A DNA stretch of 64,000 bases from Hygrophila difformis (Eukaryota > Streptophyta > Magnoliopsida > Lamiales > Acanthaceae): NCBI GenBank assembly GCA_030278955.1, contig JAOANR010000014.1, positions 14,200,068-14,264,067 of the forward strand. Direction: 5' to 3'. A program made the position numbers and the translations under genes. Shown here piece by piece: positions 46,910-57,983 of this stretch. Positions within the stretch are counted from its first letter, which is position 1; each line of letters opens with the position of its first letter. A model generated the notes under the pieces. That model made no database searches and was not told where the DNA came from. It saw only the letters and a list, made by a program, of their open reading frames with translations.

Positions 46910-47165
46910 AGCTTTGTCTCGGAGCATCAAGTTGGTCGCGGAACACACTGCATGTGGCAAGGCTTCTCGACTGGGTCTTGTGTCTCTATTTGTGCATCTT
47001 GGTCGCGGAACATGCCTTTGTCGCGGAGCATGGCATCGCGACAAAGGTCATCGCGCCAAGGGGCTTGGCTGGTCTCCTCTTCATTTGGGCCACTTGGTCG
47101 CGGAACATGCCTTTGTCGCGGAACACTGCATCGCGCCAAGGGGCTTCCGCGACAAAGGTCTTCCT
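46910..47165. repeat. Palindrome array B (3' LTR, upstream of TATA)
   Basis: Half-sites and imperfect hairpins of the same motif family (GGTCGCGGAACATGCC, TTTGTCGCGGAGCATGGC, CATCGCGACAAAGG, CTTCCGCGACAAAGG) in five to six places. It sits where an enhancer would be relative to the LTR promoter. Confidence 0.88.
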
Positions 47166-47460
47166 GGGCCTGCTGGATTGGGCCAGATGGGCCGAAAATA
47201 TTCTTTTGTGGGCTTTTCTATCTTTTTCCCATCTTTTTGTTTCCTTTTCTTTTTCTCATGTTTTTGGATTTTTCTAACATAAATATGTAATAAAATTACA
47301 TATTTATGTTTTTTTCACACCAGCTTATTATTTTTAGAATTATGCATAAATCAGTCTAATTCGACTGCTTTCTTACTTAATGTAAGACCGGAATGCGATC
47401 AAATGCCCGTTTAAGACACGGAAATGGATTGAAAATAATGGTCATTTTTGGCCATTATCA

Positions 47461-47475
47461 ACATCCTCACATTTA
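47461..47475 (-). other. Polypurine tract of the Athila element
   Basis: The - strand reads TAAATGTGAGGATGT directly before the LTR TGATAATGG. The 17-mer CAACATCCTCACATTTA (+ strand, 47459-47475) is repeated exactly at 49838-49854 and 51732-51748. Confidence 0.75.
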
Positions 47476-49204
47476 ATACTGATCGTCCCCGAGCAGTCAG
47501 AGTCAATGTTCGTAAGAACACGGACTCTACATATTCAATTCATTTTCGTGGCTTCATAATTCACATTCTTTATGGATTGGGATAAGACAATCAAAAATTA
47601 CAAGTATTAAATTCCCTTGATTGCAGTGTTTAATGAAATGATACTTGCTCACTATATCGGGCCTACAAATCAAACATCATCATCAACCTTTCATGAATAT
47701 CATGTTTGAAAAATGCAAAGATTAGGGATGAGAATTAGAGGATGACATGAATATGTGTAATAAGACAAAGCCTCACATATAAGAGAATCGGAAAAATTCA
47801 CTCACTCTCAATTGGGGTTTAATCATGAACGCTCAAAATCAAATTTAATTAAGTTATCCCATAAGCTTGCAATCAGACCAACTCGCCACCGGCTCATTTC
47901 TTCAAATCGAGATCACGAGGTCTTATTTAAGGGTTATAACGGGGCGTACGGTTGTAACATTAGGTAGGAAAGGGAAATTATTGGCTAGAAGTGGCAAAGA
48001 TTTATTCCATCATAACTTGGCATTTTTATTTAGACTTTATGATCATCATTATTTCTTTCCTTTTGATTTTCTTTTGCATGACATTAGACTATTGTCTAAT
48101 TGCTTGTCATTTGCAATTTATTTGTGTTGAATGACATTCAACTTTTTTTTTTTTTTTTTGAATCGGTTCATAGAATACCGATTAATACTTTTTTGGATGA
48201 TCATAGATTTAATGCCTTTGATAGAATTCATCCTTGCACACTTGGGTTTGATTTTCTTGGTCTTTTTAGAAGGCTAGGAATAATATAGAGGGCTTCAAAG
48301 AAAAATTAGGCTTATAGGCTCAAATTGGTTAACCCTAAAGGGAAAATATTTTTGGGTTTGGATTTCAAAAGAAGGCCAAAAATTTGGGTTTTCTAGGTGC
48401 CTCGATCATATGCTCGATTTCGGGAATATGACATGGTCTTGAATCGGTCCCAATTGCAAGTTCTAGTTTCCTTTAATCAAAATGATTCACACATCAAAGA
48501 AAATGAATGAGTAAAAGTGACTCATGGCTCAAATCTCACAAGGTTGGGTTGATTCATGTCATACAATATTCTCAAATTTAATCAAAGCTTAATTCTAACA
48601 ATTTATTCAATCGAAATCTCTAACATGCAGATTTATTACCCAATAAGCTGATCGCATCATTAAATTTTTATAGCTCAAAACCTCAGGAGTTCATGTCATG
48701 CATGTCTTCAATTATATTATCCCAATTTGAAAGTCTGAAAATTTTATCATAAGCCTAAATTCAACCTGTGAATTTAGAGCAAGTTTATGCATATTTTTGC
48801 TGGTTATTTAATTGAAAGCAGTAAAGAGGCACTGCTGACATACTGAGTATGTCAACAGCATATTTTTGGCCTGACAGTCACTTATTCATCTCGGACTGTA
48901 CAGACATCTTTTCAAAGGAAAGCAGTAAAGAATTGTTCAGCGGTCTCAAAAGATGAGTTCCAATTTAGGGAAAGCAGTAAATACAACCGAGGCAAGGGAT
49001 CCTCGTGCAGTTAATACGACCCTGCACACACAAAAGGAGGAATCCCTTGCAGATTACTACTACTGAGATGGAAATGAAATAAAGCAGGGTAGAGTGGAAC
49101 TAGGATTCTTCCTTCTTTCTTCAGGGCATGTATCGGAGCCAGAGGACACAGCTGGAAAGCTCACAACGTAGGCACCAATCGCGGTTTCTCAGAGGTGCAT
49201 GCCA
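47476..49204. other. Non-coding region between the F-box gene and 3' LTR
   Basis: About 1.7 kb, A/T-rich with repeated 'aaagcagtaaa' phrases (48820-48985). No env-like ORF or transmembrane segment was found on the - strand. It would form the 3' untranslated part of element transcripts. Confidence 0.6.
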
Positions 49205-50902
49205 TCACGGGCAGTAGACTCTGACTCCTTGGCCCGCCCACAGTTGTGGGTTGTCTGGGTTGTCTGTTATCCAAGCGAGGACGTTGGTGGACGTATACCT
49301 AAAAACTGATCGATCTGTCACCATCCTGTCGATCATTCTGATTCCCTGCTCAACTTGGCCTTCATCCGTCTTACTCATAAGCATCAATCCGCGGGTGAAG
49401 ATTGATGTCTTATGGTTGTCCTCAAGTCCCGGGCGTAGCAATTCACAAGCGTGCTCCTCATTCCCCTCTGCAAATGCCCTGAGTGCTGGGATGAGCTGAA
49501 GATTGAAGTTTCCTGCCGCTGTGCATATTCGCAGGAATCTCTCCTTCTGCCGACGGATCCTTACTTGCCATCTCTTCACAGTGGAGGTGTTAACCTCGCA
49601 TCGCTTGTACACGATGGTAAGGTTTCCAGCATCTCTGAGCTTCTTGCATACACGTTGTGCAGTAAACACATCCTTGATTTCATCCTCTCCTATCCGGGAG
49701 AGAATTTCACCAAGGAGTTCGAGCGGTAAGTCCAGCAACTTGGTTCCCTCTGGAGCAGGGTCTGGAATGGGAGGATTACCCCTGAAAAGATAAGAAGTGA
49801 TGAATCCAATTTTTATAAATTATTCAAGTTCAGAAACCAACATCCTCACATTTAAAGCTTTGCTCTGAATGTGAGATTATTAAATTTCTGACTTGAATTT
49901 TAATTTAAAGCACATGTAAATAATATTTGGTTTTAAATGGGCTAAAGAGCCCAAAATAAAATAAAATTGGCCATTGGGCCTAAAATCTTTTTAATGGGCC
50001 ATTGGGCCCAAAAGTTTTCAGTTTTATTAAACAAGTCCGAGACACTTGTTGGAAGTGGAATGAGATGGATAGATGGAAATGGAATGCTCGAATATTGGAA
50101 TGTGCAATGGAGACGTGGCGGAACGGATCTGCTATTTCTGGATAGCTTGGACTGTTTGGACAGTTAAAGCATCCAAAAATTTGCAAACACTGTTTTTAAT
50201 TTTAAAATGGTTGACTTGTTTTATTTAACAAAAGTGGGATGTGAGTGGTCCCATTTTTTGATTTTGAAAAGGATAGCAGTTGGGTGACAAAAATATTGCT
50301 ATCTTACTCACACTATTGTTCCATTGGGAACAAAAACTCAAGTCAAACATTAAACAAAAATGACTCTTTTTGTCTTTTTCTAAAAGGTTGCTTTTATTAA
50401 AAGTGGAAGTTTCCCATTGGGTGTTTGTACTATGTTTCCATTAACAAACAAACATTTATTCCCATGAGATTTCTAACATGGGGACAAATGTGCCCAAAGA
50501 GATCTTACCTCTTTTATTACACCAACTCAACACTGTGCACATCACATCAGGATCAATCAAACCAACAACATCAAGATATTCAAAACAATACCCAAATGTT
50601 CATCAGTTTGTTCTTTCCAGTTTTAAAACTTCAAAAACTTAAAACCATTACCAGTTTCAAAATGGGGTTTCAGGCGTTTCAAAATGGTGCTCATAACCGA
50701 GAGCACTTTGAAAACTTCCAAAAATCTAAAGTTAAATGCACACATTAACCACACCACACCAAGAACACAACAAAATGAAAAACAAAATAAAGGGTCCGAA
50801 TGGGTGCTATGAACATGGCGAAAACAGGGTTTACCCTCTCCTCCTTGGCTCGGGTCTAGGCACGGGTCCAAGGTTTGGGAGGAGTCCATGAAATCGGTCC
50901 AT
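49205..50902 (-). CDS. Two-exon F-box gene carried inside the Athila element
   Basis: Exon 1 is 50902-50835 (68 nt, MDRFHGLLPNLGPVPRPEPR...), ending at GAGAGG|GTAAAC. Exon 2 is 49781-49205 (577 nt), starting after TCTTTTCAG. The join keeps frame and totals 645 nt, 214 residues. Residues about 35-80 form an F-box (LLDLPLELLGEILSRIGED ... AQRVCKKLRDAG). The rest (KERFLRICTAAGNFNL, ...PALRAFAEGNEEHACELL) resembles the plant At2g35280-like F-box family, whose members act as substrate receptors of SCF ubiquitin ligases; it ends VYCP, shorter than many relatives. No stop or frameshift is seen. It lies on the same strand as pol, 970 bp after the pol stop, with a palindrome cluster just upstream. The 1053-bp intron is still present, so the gene was not acquired as spliced mRNA, or the intron is used by the element. 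Whether it is widespread in the family is unknown. Confidence 0.68.
49838..49854 (-). repeat. Internal copy of the polypurine-tract motif (in the F-box intron)
   Basis: Exact copy of the 17-mer next to the 3' LTR. The following bases can pair back to it (CTCACATT with AATGTGAG), forming an 8-bp stem. Confidence 0.85.
50410..50830. other. Part of the F-box intron, nothing else seen
   Basis: A/T-rich intronic sequence; short open frames on both strands have no recognisable domains. Confidence 0.5.
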
Positions 50903-51050
50903 AGCTTCCCCTTGGAAATGGAGTGCAAGAGTGCGAAGAACACGTGGTGTTCGTTCGGATGAGAGAAAAATGGGGGAAAAGAAGATGAAGAAGTTGGAGG
51001 AAGTTGAAATGACAGGAGAAGGTGAAAAGAAACTGGAGGGGGTGGGGGGG

Positions 51051-51380
51051 TATAAATACTTGAACTTTTGTCGCGGAATCCGAGACTTTGTCGCGGAACA
51101 AGGTTCCGCGACAAGGCACGGCGACATCAGAGAGGTCGCGGAGTTGAGGGTTGGGCGCGGAGTCATGCTCCGCGACAAGGCTACCGCGACAAAGCTCAGT
51201 ATGGGGACAAGGTCAACGCAGATCATGTCGCGGAGCAGGGCTTGGTCGCGGAGTCATGCTCCGCGACAAGGTGCATCGCGACAATCACCGGAGAAGGGTT
51301 AAGAAGGAAAAGGGGGTTTGTCGCGGAACAGGGTCTGGTCGCGATGTATGACATCGCGACAAAGGACCTTCCGCGACAGA
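51051..51380. repeat. Palindrome array C, upstream of the F-box gene
   Basis: Same motif family as in the LTRs: TTTGTCGCGGAAC / GTTCCGCGACAA near 51083, GGAGTCATGCTCC / GCGACAA forms near 51160 and 51250, and a GTCGCGATGT...ACATCGCGAC palindrome near 51334. A TATA-like TATTTATA (- strand) lies at 51058-51051, between the array and the F-box ATG at 50902. This is the same order as array B and TATA in the LTR. Confidence 0.85.
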
Positions 51381-51731
51381 GAATTTTTTGAATTTTCAAA
51401 TTTTCTTGGACTGGGCCCGAGTATGATGTTGGGCCTGAGTCCATTTTATTTGATTTGGGCTAAATAAATTCAGTCCAAGTAAATTCAAAATGCTGGGCTG
51501 AGAATTAAAATAATCCACTTGCATAAAATTAGGTTGGGTTAGTTCCATTTATCTGTGAATTTTGTTTCGGGTATTGAATTTCTTCAGATTCCGAAAACGT
51601 TTTCTTAGACTTATGGAACTAATCCAACCAAGAACCTGGTTTTCCATGTTACTCTTATCTGCCCCTCTTTTTGGTGGTTTCGAACTTCTGCAAGATAGAT
51701 GAATGAAATGCATTAGATTTTCTCCAAATAT

Positions 51732-51748
51732 CAACATCCTCACATTTA
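51732..51748 (-). repeat. Second internal copy of the polypurine-tract motif, just after pol
   Basis: Exact 17-mer about 120 bp downstream of the pol stop. On the - strand it continues into TGATATTTGG, resembling the LTR start TGATAATGG. Adjacent arms ACATTTAGAGT and ACTCTAAATGT make a perfect 11-bp hairpin with a 6-nt loop. Confidence 0.85.
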
Positions 51749-51870
51749 GAGTCTTAGTACTCTAAATGTTTAATTGATCTTTGGGTACTTGCTCGTCATG
51801 AAATAAGTACTGTAAATATATACTATATATATATATAAACTGAAGTTTTTGTGTTTTTAAATGCTGTTTC

Positions 51871-54800
51871 TTATTGAGTGTAAGCCGGGTCTGCCACTGC
51901 TTGGCTTTCTTTCTCCGGATCGAACTGTCCAAGGTATTCTTTCAATCGTTGTCCATTCACCACTATATCGCCCCTGTCTGTTCGGATCCTGACAGCTCCG
52001 TTTTTGAATACCTCTAGTACTTCATGTGGTCCTTCCCATCTAGATTTGAGCTTTCCGGGGAACAGCTTCAACCTAGTATTGAACAATAACACATGTTGAC
52101 CAACATAAAAATACTTAGGTTTGATCCGGCGATCGTGCAACTTCTGGGTCCGCTCCTTGTAAATTCGAGAGCTTTCATAAGCTTGCGCTCGTATTTCCTC
52201 AATTTCATTGAGGTCCAACTTACGTTTGCTCTGAGCAACTTTCGGATCGAAGTTGAGCGTTTTAACGGCCCAGTAAGCTTTATGCTCTAGCTCTACGGGC
52301 AAATGACAGGCTTTTCCGAAGACCAGCCTATATGGAGACATCCCGATGGGAGTCTTATATGCTGTGCGGTATGCCCATAGAGCATCATTGAGCTTACGTG
52401 CCCAATCCTTACGGGTTATCCCGACAGTGGCTTCGAGTATGTGTTTGATTTCGCGATTGGATACTTCGACTTGACCACTAGTCTGAGGATGGTAAGGCGT
52501 GCCTATCTTATGGAGGATCCCATTTTTACTCATTAAAGTTTCGAAACCTTTATTAATAAAGTGTGTTCCTCCATCAGATATCACCACCCTAGGTACGCCA
52601 AATCGACTGAAAATGTTGTTCTTGAGGAACTTGATGACTTGGCTACCATCATTGGTCGGTAATGCGACAGCCTCAACCCATTTGGATACGTAGTCGACAG
52701 CTACCAAGATATAGTAGTTTCCACCGGATGGTGGAAACGGTCCCATGAAGTCAATGCCCCATACATCAAAGATCTCAAGTGTGAGAATCCCCTTTTGAGG
52801 CATCTCATCCCTCTTGGAGATGTTTCCTAATCTTTGGCATCTGTCACAGCCCTTAACAAATGTCCTGCAATCCTCATAGATGTATGGCCAATAAAATCCA
52901 CATTCGAGGACCTTGTGGGCCGTTCGAGCGGGACCATGGTGACCTCCATATTCTGATTCATGGCATTTTCTGACAATTTGATAAGCTTCATGCTCAGTCA
53001 CACATCGCCTGATTATTGAATCAGGGCAGTGTTTGAAGAGATAAGGTTCTTCCCAGAAGTAACTTAATACATCTCGTTTGAACTTATTCCTCTGATGATA
53101 GTTCGAAAACTGGGGGGTTATTCCGCACGCCAAGAAGTTAGCGATGTCGGAAAACCATGGACAAACTTGATTATGCAGATGCAACGCGAATAACTGTTCG
53201 TCCGGGAAATCTTCATTGACGGCTTTTTCCTTTTTATCATTATCTAATCGAGATAAGTGGTCAGCAGCACCATTGTCTCGACCTCGCCTATCTTTTATTA
53301 TGATGTCGAATTCTTGCAACAGAAGTACCCACCTGATTAATCGAGGTTTTGCATCTTGTTTGCTAAACAAGTATCTCAATGCTGTATGATCGGTGTATAC
53401 TATGGTCTTTGTACCTATCAGGTACTGTCTGAACTTGTCAAACGCGAAGACTACAGCATACATCTCTTTCTCCGTTGTGGTGTAGTTAACTTGGGCTTCA
53501 TTCAGGGCATGACTTGCGTAATGAATTACGCAGTGTCTCCCATCCTTATGTTGTCCAAGAACTGCGCCTACGGCGAGACCACTAGCATCGCACATTACCT
53601 CGAAAGGCAGTGACCAATCGGGTGGTTGCACTATCGGTGCAGAAACCAACATCTTCTTGAGCGTGTAAAAGGCTTGGACACACGCTTCATTTATTAAGAA
53701 AGGATTTTCTTTACAAAGCAGATTAGTGAGCGGCTTGGCAATTTCAGAGAAATCCTTAATGAATCTCCGGTAGAAACCGGCGTGCCCTAAGAAGCTCCTA
53801 ACTGATTTGATCGAGTTAGGAAGAGGGAGATTTGAAATGATGGAAACTTTGGCTGGATCAACTTCAATGCCTGCACGAGAAATGCGATGACCTAACACTA
53901 TGCCCTCAGTGACCATAAAATGGCACTTTTCCCAGTTTAAAACCAAGTTAGTGTCCTCACACCTCTTTAAAATCTTAGCAAGATTGGTCAAACAATCTTC
54001 GAACGTATCTCCATATACAGAGAAGTCATCCATAAAGACCTCAATGCATTTTTCGATAAATTCAGAGAAAATAGACATCATGCATCTTTGAAAAGTGGCA
54101 GGTGCATTGCACAAACCAAAAGGCATCCGTCGATAGGCAAAAGTGCCGTACGGGCAAGTAAAAGTGGTTTTCTCATGGTCCTCACTGGAAATAACAATCT
54201 GATTATAACCAGAATAACCATCCAAAAAGCAATAAAACTCTCTCCCTGCCAACCTCTCAAGCATCTGATCAATGAATGGCAATGGAAAATGGTCCTTGCG
54301 TGTGGCCTCATTCAGCTTCCGGTAATCGATACAAACTCTCCATCCGGTCACTGGCCTGGTTGCAACCTCTTCTCCTTGCTCATTCTTGGTTATGCACATC
54401 CCTCCTCGTTTGGGTACGACCTGCACCGGGCTAACCCATTTGCTATCAGAGATAGGATAGATTATACCAGCATCTAAGAGCTTGATAACTTCTTTCCTTA
54501 CCACTTCCTGCATAAGGGGGTTCAATCGCCTCTGAGGTTGACGGGAGGGTTTAAACTCTTCTTCCATTAGAATCCTGTGCATGCAAATAGAAGGGCTTAT
54601 TCCTTTTATATCAGAAATGGTCCAACCTATTGCATGTACATGTTTCTTAAGAACGACCACCAGAGCTTTTTCTTGCTCTTGGGAGAGCTTAGCCGAAACA
54701 ATCACGGGTAACTTTTTATGTTCTGCGAGAAACGCGTACTTGAGATGATCGGGTAATGTTTTAAGTTCAAGCTCTGGTGGACATTCAACGGAAGGGAGTA

Positions 54801-57618
54801 GTTTGCGAGAATTGGGTAGTGGGAGAACAGATTTACCTTCGGGATCCTGCATCAGTACAGGATCCTCTTCCTCCTCTTGGTTGGCGTCATCATGGAATTC
54901 GATGCCGTCAAATTCCTCCAAATCCCCTGTTTCGGGATCGGCGAAGTGAACGGCTTTGCATCCTTTGTGCTCCACGCCAGCAGGCTTCAGTACCTGCTTT
55001 GATAGTGCATCCAGCATCATTTCACAATCAAGTTCAGAGTCTGGCTCTTCCCTAACTATTACATTTTCAAATGAGAAACAAGAACTGTCATTCGGAAATT
55101 TCTGCAATTTCTCCATATCAAAGATGATCTCCTCGCCATCGACCCTTAAGGTGACTTTTCCGGATTTGGCGTCAATCAGTGCACCACCAGTGGCTAGAAA
55201 TGGGCGTCCAAGGATAAGCGGCATTTCAGAATCCTCTTCAATGTCGAGGACGATGAAGTCGACCGGGAAAAGAACCTGTCCGGTTTTGACCACAACATCC
55301 TTGAGGATTCCTACGGGCTGAGTGATCGATCTGTCTGCAAGTTGCAGTCTCATCTTGACCGGTTGAATTTCTCCAAGCTTAAGGCGAACAGCCATAGCTA
55401 GTGGCATCACATTGATGCTTGATCCTAAATCGCAAAGCCCCATACTCACTTTGGCCTTTCCGAATTGTACTGGAAGTGTGCAACATCCGGGGTCCTCTTT
55501 CTTTTCAGGCATTCTCCTCTGAACGATGGCATTGCATGTGCTGTTGAGAATAATTACCTCTTCCTGCTCAACCTGCCTTTTTCCTGAAATCAATTCTTTC
55601 AAGAACTTAGCATAGATGGGCATTTCGGAAATCATTTCTGTGAGAGGAATGGTTATCTCTACAGACTTTAATCGTTGCAGAAATTTCTTGAATTTAAGAT
55701 CATGTTCTTTATTTTTAAGCCGCGCAGGATAAGGAATCCTGGGCATGTACTTGTTATTAGCAATTTTTGGTGGTGAAGGGAAGGAAGTTGTACCTTCACC
55801 TGTACCCTTATCTGTTTCAGCCATTTCAGGTGCAGCTTCAGTCTGCAATTCGGCTGTCTCTTTTTCCGCTTCGTTCCCATTATCAGCTTCCTTACCAGCA
55901 TTGTCAACAATATCATCTTCTTCAAATTCCGCTCCAGTATCTGCTCCTTTTGGTCCAGCTAGTACTCTTCCAGATTTCAAGGTTATTGCCTTGCATTGCG
56001 GGTTCTTTTCCGCAGTACTAGGCAATGTTCCTTTGTCCTTTTTCTGCATCTCATTAGCCATCTGTGTAACTTGGGTCTCCACATTTCTGATGGAGGCCTG
56101 CAGTTGATTGTTGATCTCTTTCTGACTAGTGATGGAATCAGTCATCAGATTCTCAAGCCTTGAAGGGGGCTTTTGATTCTGATTCTGATTTTGATGCTGA
56201 TTCTGATTCCACTGGCCTTGGTTTGGGACGAACTGAGGCTGGAAACTCTGATTGGGCTGAAAGTTCTGGAAATTCTGAGGCGGCCTCTGCTGGATCTGAG
56301 GTTGGAAACCTGGATTCTGAAAATGTTGGCCCCTGTTCTGATTGAATCCCTGATTCTGCTGAGGGTTGAACTGCTGTTGTGGCTTATTCAAGAGATGTGA
56401 ATTCAAGGCGTTGTTGTTTGAATAAGACAAATTCGGGTGTCTATTTGGAAAGGCTCCTGCATAGTTACAGCTCTCAGCTGTGACTTGCTCGCATGTGTCA
56501 GTTGCATGAGCACCTTGACACAGTCCACAGATCACATCAGTTTGCTGTCCCTGCGCAGAACTTCCAACTCCTTGATTTACAGACAACGCTGCCACTTGCT
56601 CTTGAAGCTTTTCAATGTCTGACTTCTCCACTGTACCTACAGCACATAAACTACGAGGGGGAGTGAGATTACCATCATCAGTTAGAACAGAACGGTTTAC
56701 ACTCATGGCTTCAATCTTCGCCCAGGCTTGGTCCATCGGTATGTAAAGCAAATGTTGACCACCAGCAGCATCAAGCATGGATTTCCATGCTGGAGTCAGA
56801 CCACTGTAGAACTTTCTTAATCTCTCCCAGTCATGGAAGCCATGTTGAGGACACTTTCTGAGTAGGTTGAAGAATCTTTCCTTTGCATCATACAAGGACT
56901 CGTCTGGTTTCATCTTGAATTCCGCAATTTTGGAGCGGCATTCATCCACCTTGGACTCCGGGAAGTATTTTGCTAGGAAGTTTCTGATCACATCTTCCCA
57001 TGTAGACTTCTGATTTACGGGCAGTGACTTGTACCATGTTCGTGCTCCGCTTGTCAGAGAGAAGGGGAATAGCCTTAGTCGAATGGTGTTTGCGGGTACA
57101 TCACGATTCTTGATCGTGTCACACAATTCTAGGAAGGTTTGCAGGTGATCATGGGGATCTTCATGACTTGCTCCGGCAAACTGGTTGCTCTGGACTAGAT
57201 TGATTAGGGCCGGTTTCAGTTCGAAGTTCCTGGCCAAGAATGGAGCTTGTCCAGGAATGTTCAGATATGGCTCTAAAATCGGCTGCATATAATCAGCAGC
57301 AGCTGCTGCTTGCTGATTGTTCTCAGGCCCGCCTTGGTACTGCTGTGGGTAGTAGTTCTGAGGCATGAAATAGTTCCTCGGATCATTGAAATCATTCGGA
57401 TTCGGGGGATTCTGATGGGGGTTATGGTATTGCTGATTCTGTTGGTTTGGGAAATTTTGCTGATTTGGTTTTGGTTGTTTGGTGGGTTTTGGTTCGGGTT
57501 GGGAGGGGTGCCTCGAAGTGCTGCTGCTCCATGTTTGGTGGATTCCCACCTCCTTGTATGATCTGGGGAGGGGGATCATCCAAATCATCATGATCAGCAT
57601 CTTCGGGGTCTTCCTCAA
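51871..57618 (-). CDS. Athila Gag-Pol polyprotein (main frame)
   Basis: A 1915-codon uninterrupted frame. Gag core around residues 130-320 ([18 protein letters not shown], ...[13 protein letters not shown]), a Cys/His motif CX2CX3HX4C at 364-376 ([13 protein letters not shown]), and a Q/N-rich linker (about 385-500). Aspartic protease DLGSS with D730. Reverse transcriptase with FMDD at 1195-1198. RNase H with D1344 (CDASG) and [10 protein letters not shown]. Integrase with CDRCQ zinc-finger end and the triad D1623 (GIDFMG), D1682 (ISDGG), E1718 (GQVEVSN), 35 residues between the last two. The frame stays open to DPAYTQ with all catalytic residues present. Its first about 40 codons are a read-through of the wrong frame; the true Gag N-terminus lies in the overlapping frame starting at 57823. 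Confidence 0.93.
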   Translation of the reverse strand: MRKTPKMLIMMIWMIPLPRSYKEVGIHQTWSSSTSRHPSQPEPKPTKQPKPNQQNFPNQQNQQYHNPHQNPPNPNDFNDPRNYFMPQNYYPQQYQGGPENNQQAAAAADYMQPILEPYLNIPGQAPFLARNFELKPALINLVQSNQFAGASHEDPHDHLQTFLELCDTIKNRDVPANTIRLRLFPFSLTSGARTWYKSLPVNQKSTWEDVIRNFLAKYFPESKVDECRSKIAEFKMKPDESLYDAKERFFNLLRKCPQHGFHDWERLRKFYSGLTPAWKSMLDAAGGQHLLYIPMDQAWAKIEAMSVNRSVLTDDGNLTPPRSLCAVGTVEKSDIEKLQEQVAALSVNQGVGSSAQGQQTDVICGLCQGAHATDTCEQVTAESCNYAGAFPNRHPNLSYSNNNALNSHLLNKPQQQFNPQQNQGFNQNRGQHFQNPGFQPQIQQRPPQNFQNFQPNQSFQPQFVPNQGQWNQNQHQNQNQNQKPPSRLENLMTDSITSQKEINNQLQASIRNVETQVTQMANEMQKKDKGTLPSTAEKNPQCKAITLKSGRVLAGPKGADTGAEFEEDDIVDNAGKEADNGNEAEKETAELQTEAAPEMAETDKGTGEGTTSFPSPPKIANNKYMPRIPYPARLKNKEHDLKFKKFLQRLKSVEITIPLTEMISEMPIYAKFLKELISGKRQVEQEEVIILNSTCNAIVQRRMPEKKEDPGCCTLPVQFGKAKVSMGLCDLGSSINVMPLAMAVRLKLGEIQPVKMRLQLADRSITQPVGILKDVVVKTGQVLFPVDFIVLDIEEDSEMPLILGRPFLATGGALIDAKSGKVTLRVDGEEIIFDMEKLQKFPNDSSCFSFENVIVREEPDSELDCEMMLDALSKQVLKPAGVEHKGCKAVHFADPETGDLEEFDGIEFHDDANQEEEEDPVLMQDPEGKSVLPLPNSRKLLPSVECPPELELKTLPDHLKYAFLAEHKKLPVIVSAKLSQEQEKALVVVLKKHVHAIGWTISDIKGISPSICMHRILMEEEFKPSRQPQRRLNPLMQEVVRKEVIKLLDAGIIYPISDSKWVSPVQVVPKRGGMCITKNEQGEEVATRPVTGWRVCIDYRKLNEATRKDHFPLPFIDQMLERLAGREFYCFLDGYSGYNQIVISSEDHEKTTFTCPYGTFAYRRMPFGLCNAPATFQRCMMSIFSEFIEKCIEVFMDDFSVYGDTFEDCLTNLAKILKRCEDTNLVLNWEKCHFMVTEGIVLGHRISRAGIEVDPAKVSIISNLPLPNSIKSVRSFLGHAGFYRRFIKDFSEIAKPLTNLLCKENPFLINEACVQAFYTLKKMLVSAPIVQPPDWSLPFEVMCDASGLAVGAVLGQHKDGRHCVIHYASHALNEAQVNYTTTEKEMYAVVFAFDKFRQYLIGTKTIVYTDHTALRYLFSKQDAKPRLIRWVLLLQEFDIIIKDRRGRDNGAADHLSRLDNDKKEKAVNEDFPDEQLFALHLHNQVCPWFSDIANFLACGITPQFSNYHQRNKFKRDVLSYFWEEPYLFKHCPDSIIRRCVTEHEAYQIVRKCHESEYGGHHGPARTAHKVLECGFYWPYIYEDCRTFVKGCDRCQRLGNISKRDEMPQKGILTLEIFDVWGIDFMGPFPPSGGNYYILVAVDYVSKWVEAVALPTNDGSQVIKFLKNNIFSRFGVPRVVISDGGTHFINKGFETLMSKNGILHKIGTPYHPQTSGQVEVSNREIKHILEATVGITRKDWARKLNDALWAYRTAYKTPIGMSPYRLVFGKACHLPVELEHKAYWAVKTLNFDPKVAQSKRKLDLNEIEEIRAQAYESSRIYKERTQKLHDRRIKPKYFYVGQHVLLFNTRLKLFPGKLKSRWEGPHEVLEVFKNGAVRIRTDRGDIVVNGQRLKEYLGQFDPEKESQAVADPAYTQ

Positions 57619-57823
57619 TGTTGTGAAGTGGGGGATTGGGTTGAATGATTGGTGGAATGTCAGGGTTTGCCATTTCGGAGATATCGCTGCTGGTGCTTGG
57701 CGAAAGTAATGCCTGTCGTTCCTGTTCCCTTCTTCGTTTAGTCTCCGCCCTAAGACGTCGAGCTGTCTTTTCTATCTCTGAATTAAACGGGATCTCGGCT
57801 GGCGTCTGCTTCCTCCTTTGCAT
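57422..57823 (-). CDS. Athila Gag N-terminus, in a shifted frame
   Basis: ATG at 57823 opens a charged N-terminal segment ([20 protein letters not shown], then an [15 protein letters not shown] stretch) and an acidic, proline-rich stretch. This frame makes sense until about 57510, where the sensible P/Q/N-rich continuation passes into the frame of the main polyprotein; the remaining residues to 57422 are out of frame. A single-base indel in the C-rich run near 57500-57520 explains this better than programmed frameshifting, because no slippery heptamer is evident. Confidence 0.75.
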   Translation of the reverse strand: MQRRKQTPAEIPFNSEIEKTARRLRAETKRRREQERQALLSPSTSSDISEMANPDIPPIIQPNPPLHNIEEDPEDADHDDLDDPPPQIIQGGGNPPNMEQQHFEAPLPTRTKTHQTTKTKSAKFPKPTESAIP

Positions 57824-57962
57824 AGAACAACGGCTTCAATAATGACAGTACCTGTACAATCCCCAGGTTAGAAGTGGTTCTGAAGGTGAATATTTATAAT
57901 TATATGTATAGGCTAATCTAGGAGCAATGAGGAATGTAATTCTCTAAATAAACGGCGCTGCA

Positions 57963-57983
57963 TCCTCCCCGGCAACGGCGCCA
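57963..57983 (-). other. Athila primer-binding site
   Basis: The - strand reads TGGCGCCGTTGCCGGGGAGG directly after the 5' LTR end, the usual Athila/Tat-type priming site (tRNA-Asp type). Confidence 0.88.

Larger units (their letters stand above)
42738..47460 (-). repeat. Complete 3' LTR of the Athila element (4723 bp)
   Basis: On the - strand it begins TGATAATGGCC and ends GTCAAAAGTTTCA. A TATA-like box lies at about 46840-46830 (- strand TATAAATATGAG), some 80 bp downstream of one palindrome cluster (46910-47165) and upstream of another (45640-46185). The right end on the + strand holds a tandem duplication of the LTR terminus (42738-42885 and 43042-43195). Confidence 0.93.

Noticed and set aside
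45550..47290. Many frames reading RGTWFRDK / AERGSATR-like repeats on both strands
   Set aside because: They arise from the palindrome units read in any frame; the repeats are not a multiple of three and no frame is kept.
47461..51870. Env-like ORF expected after Athila pol
   Set aside because: No long frame with a signal peptide or transmembrane segment was found; the only credible coding sequence is the F-box gene.
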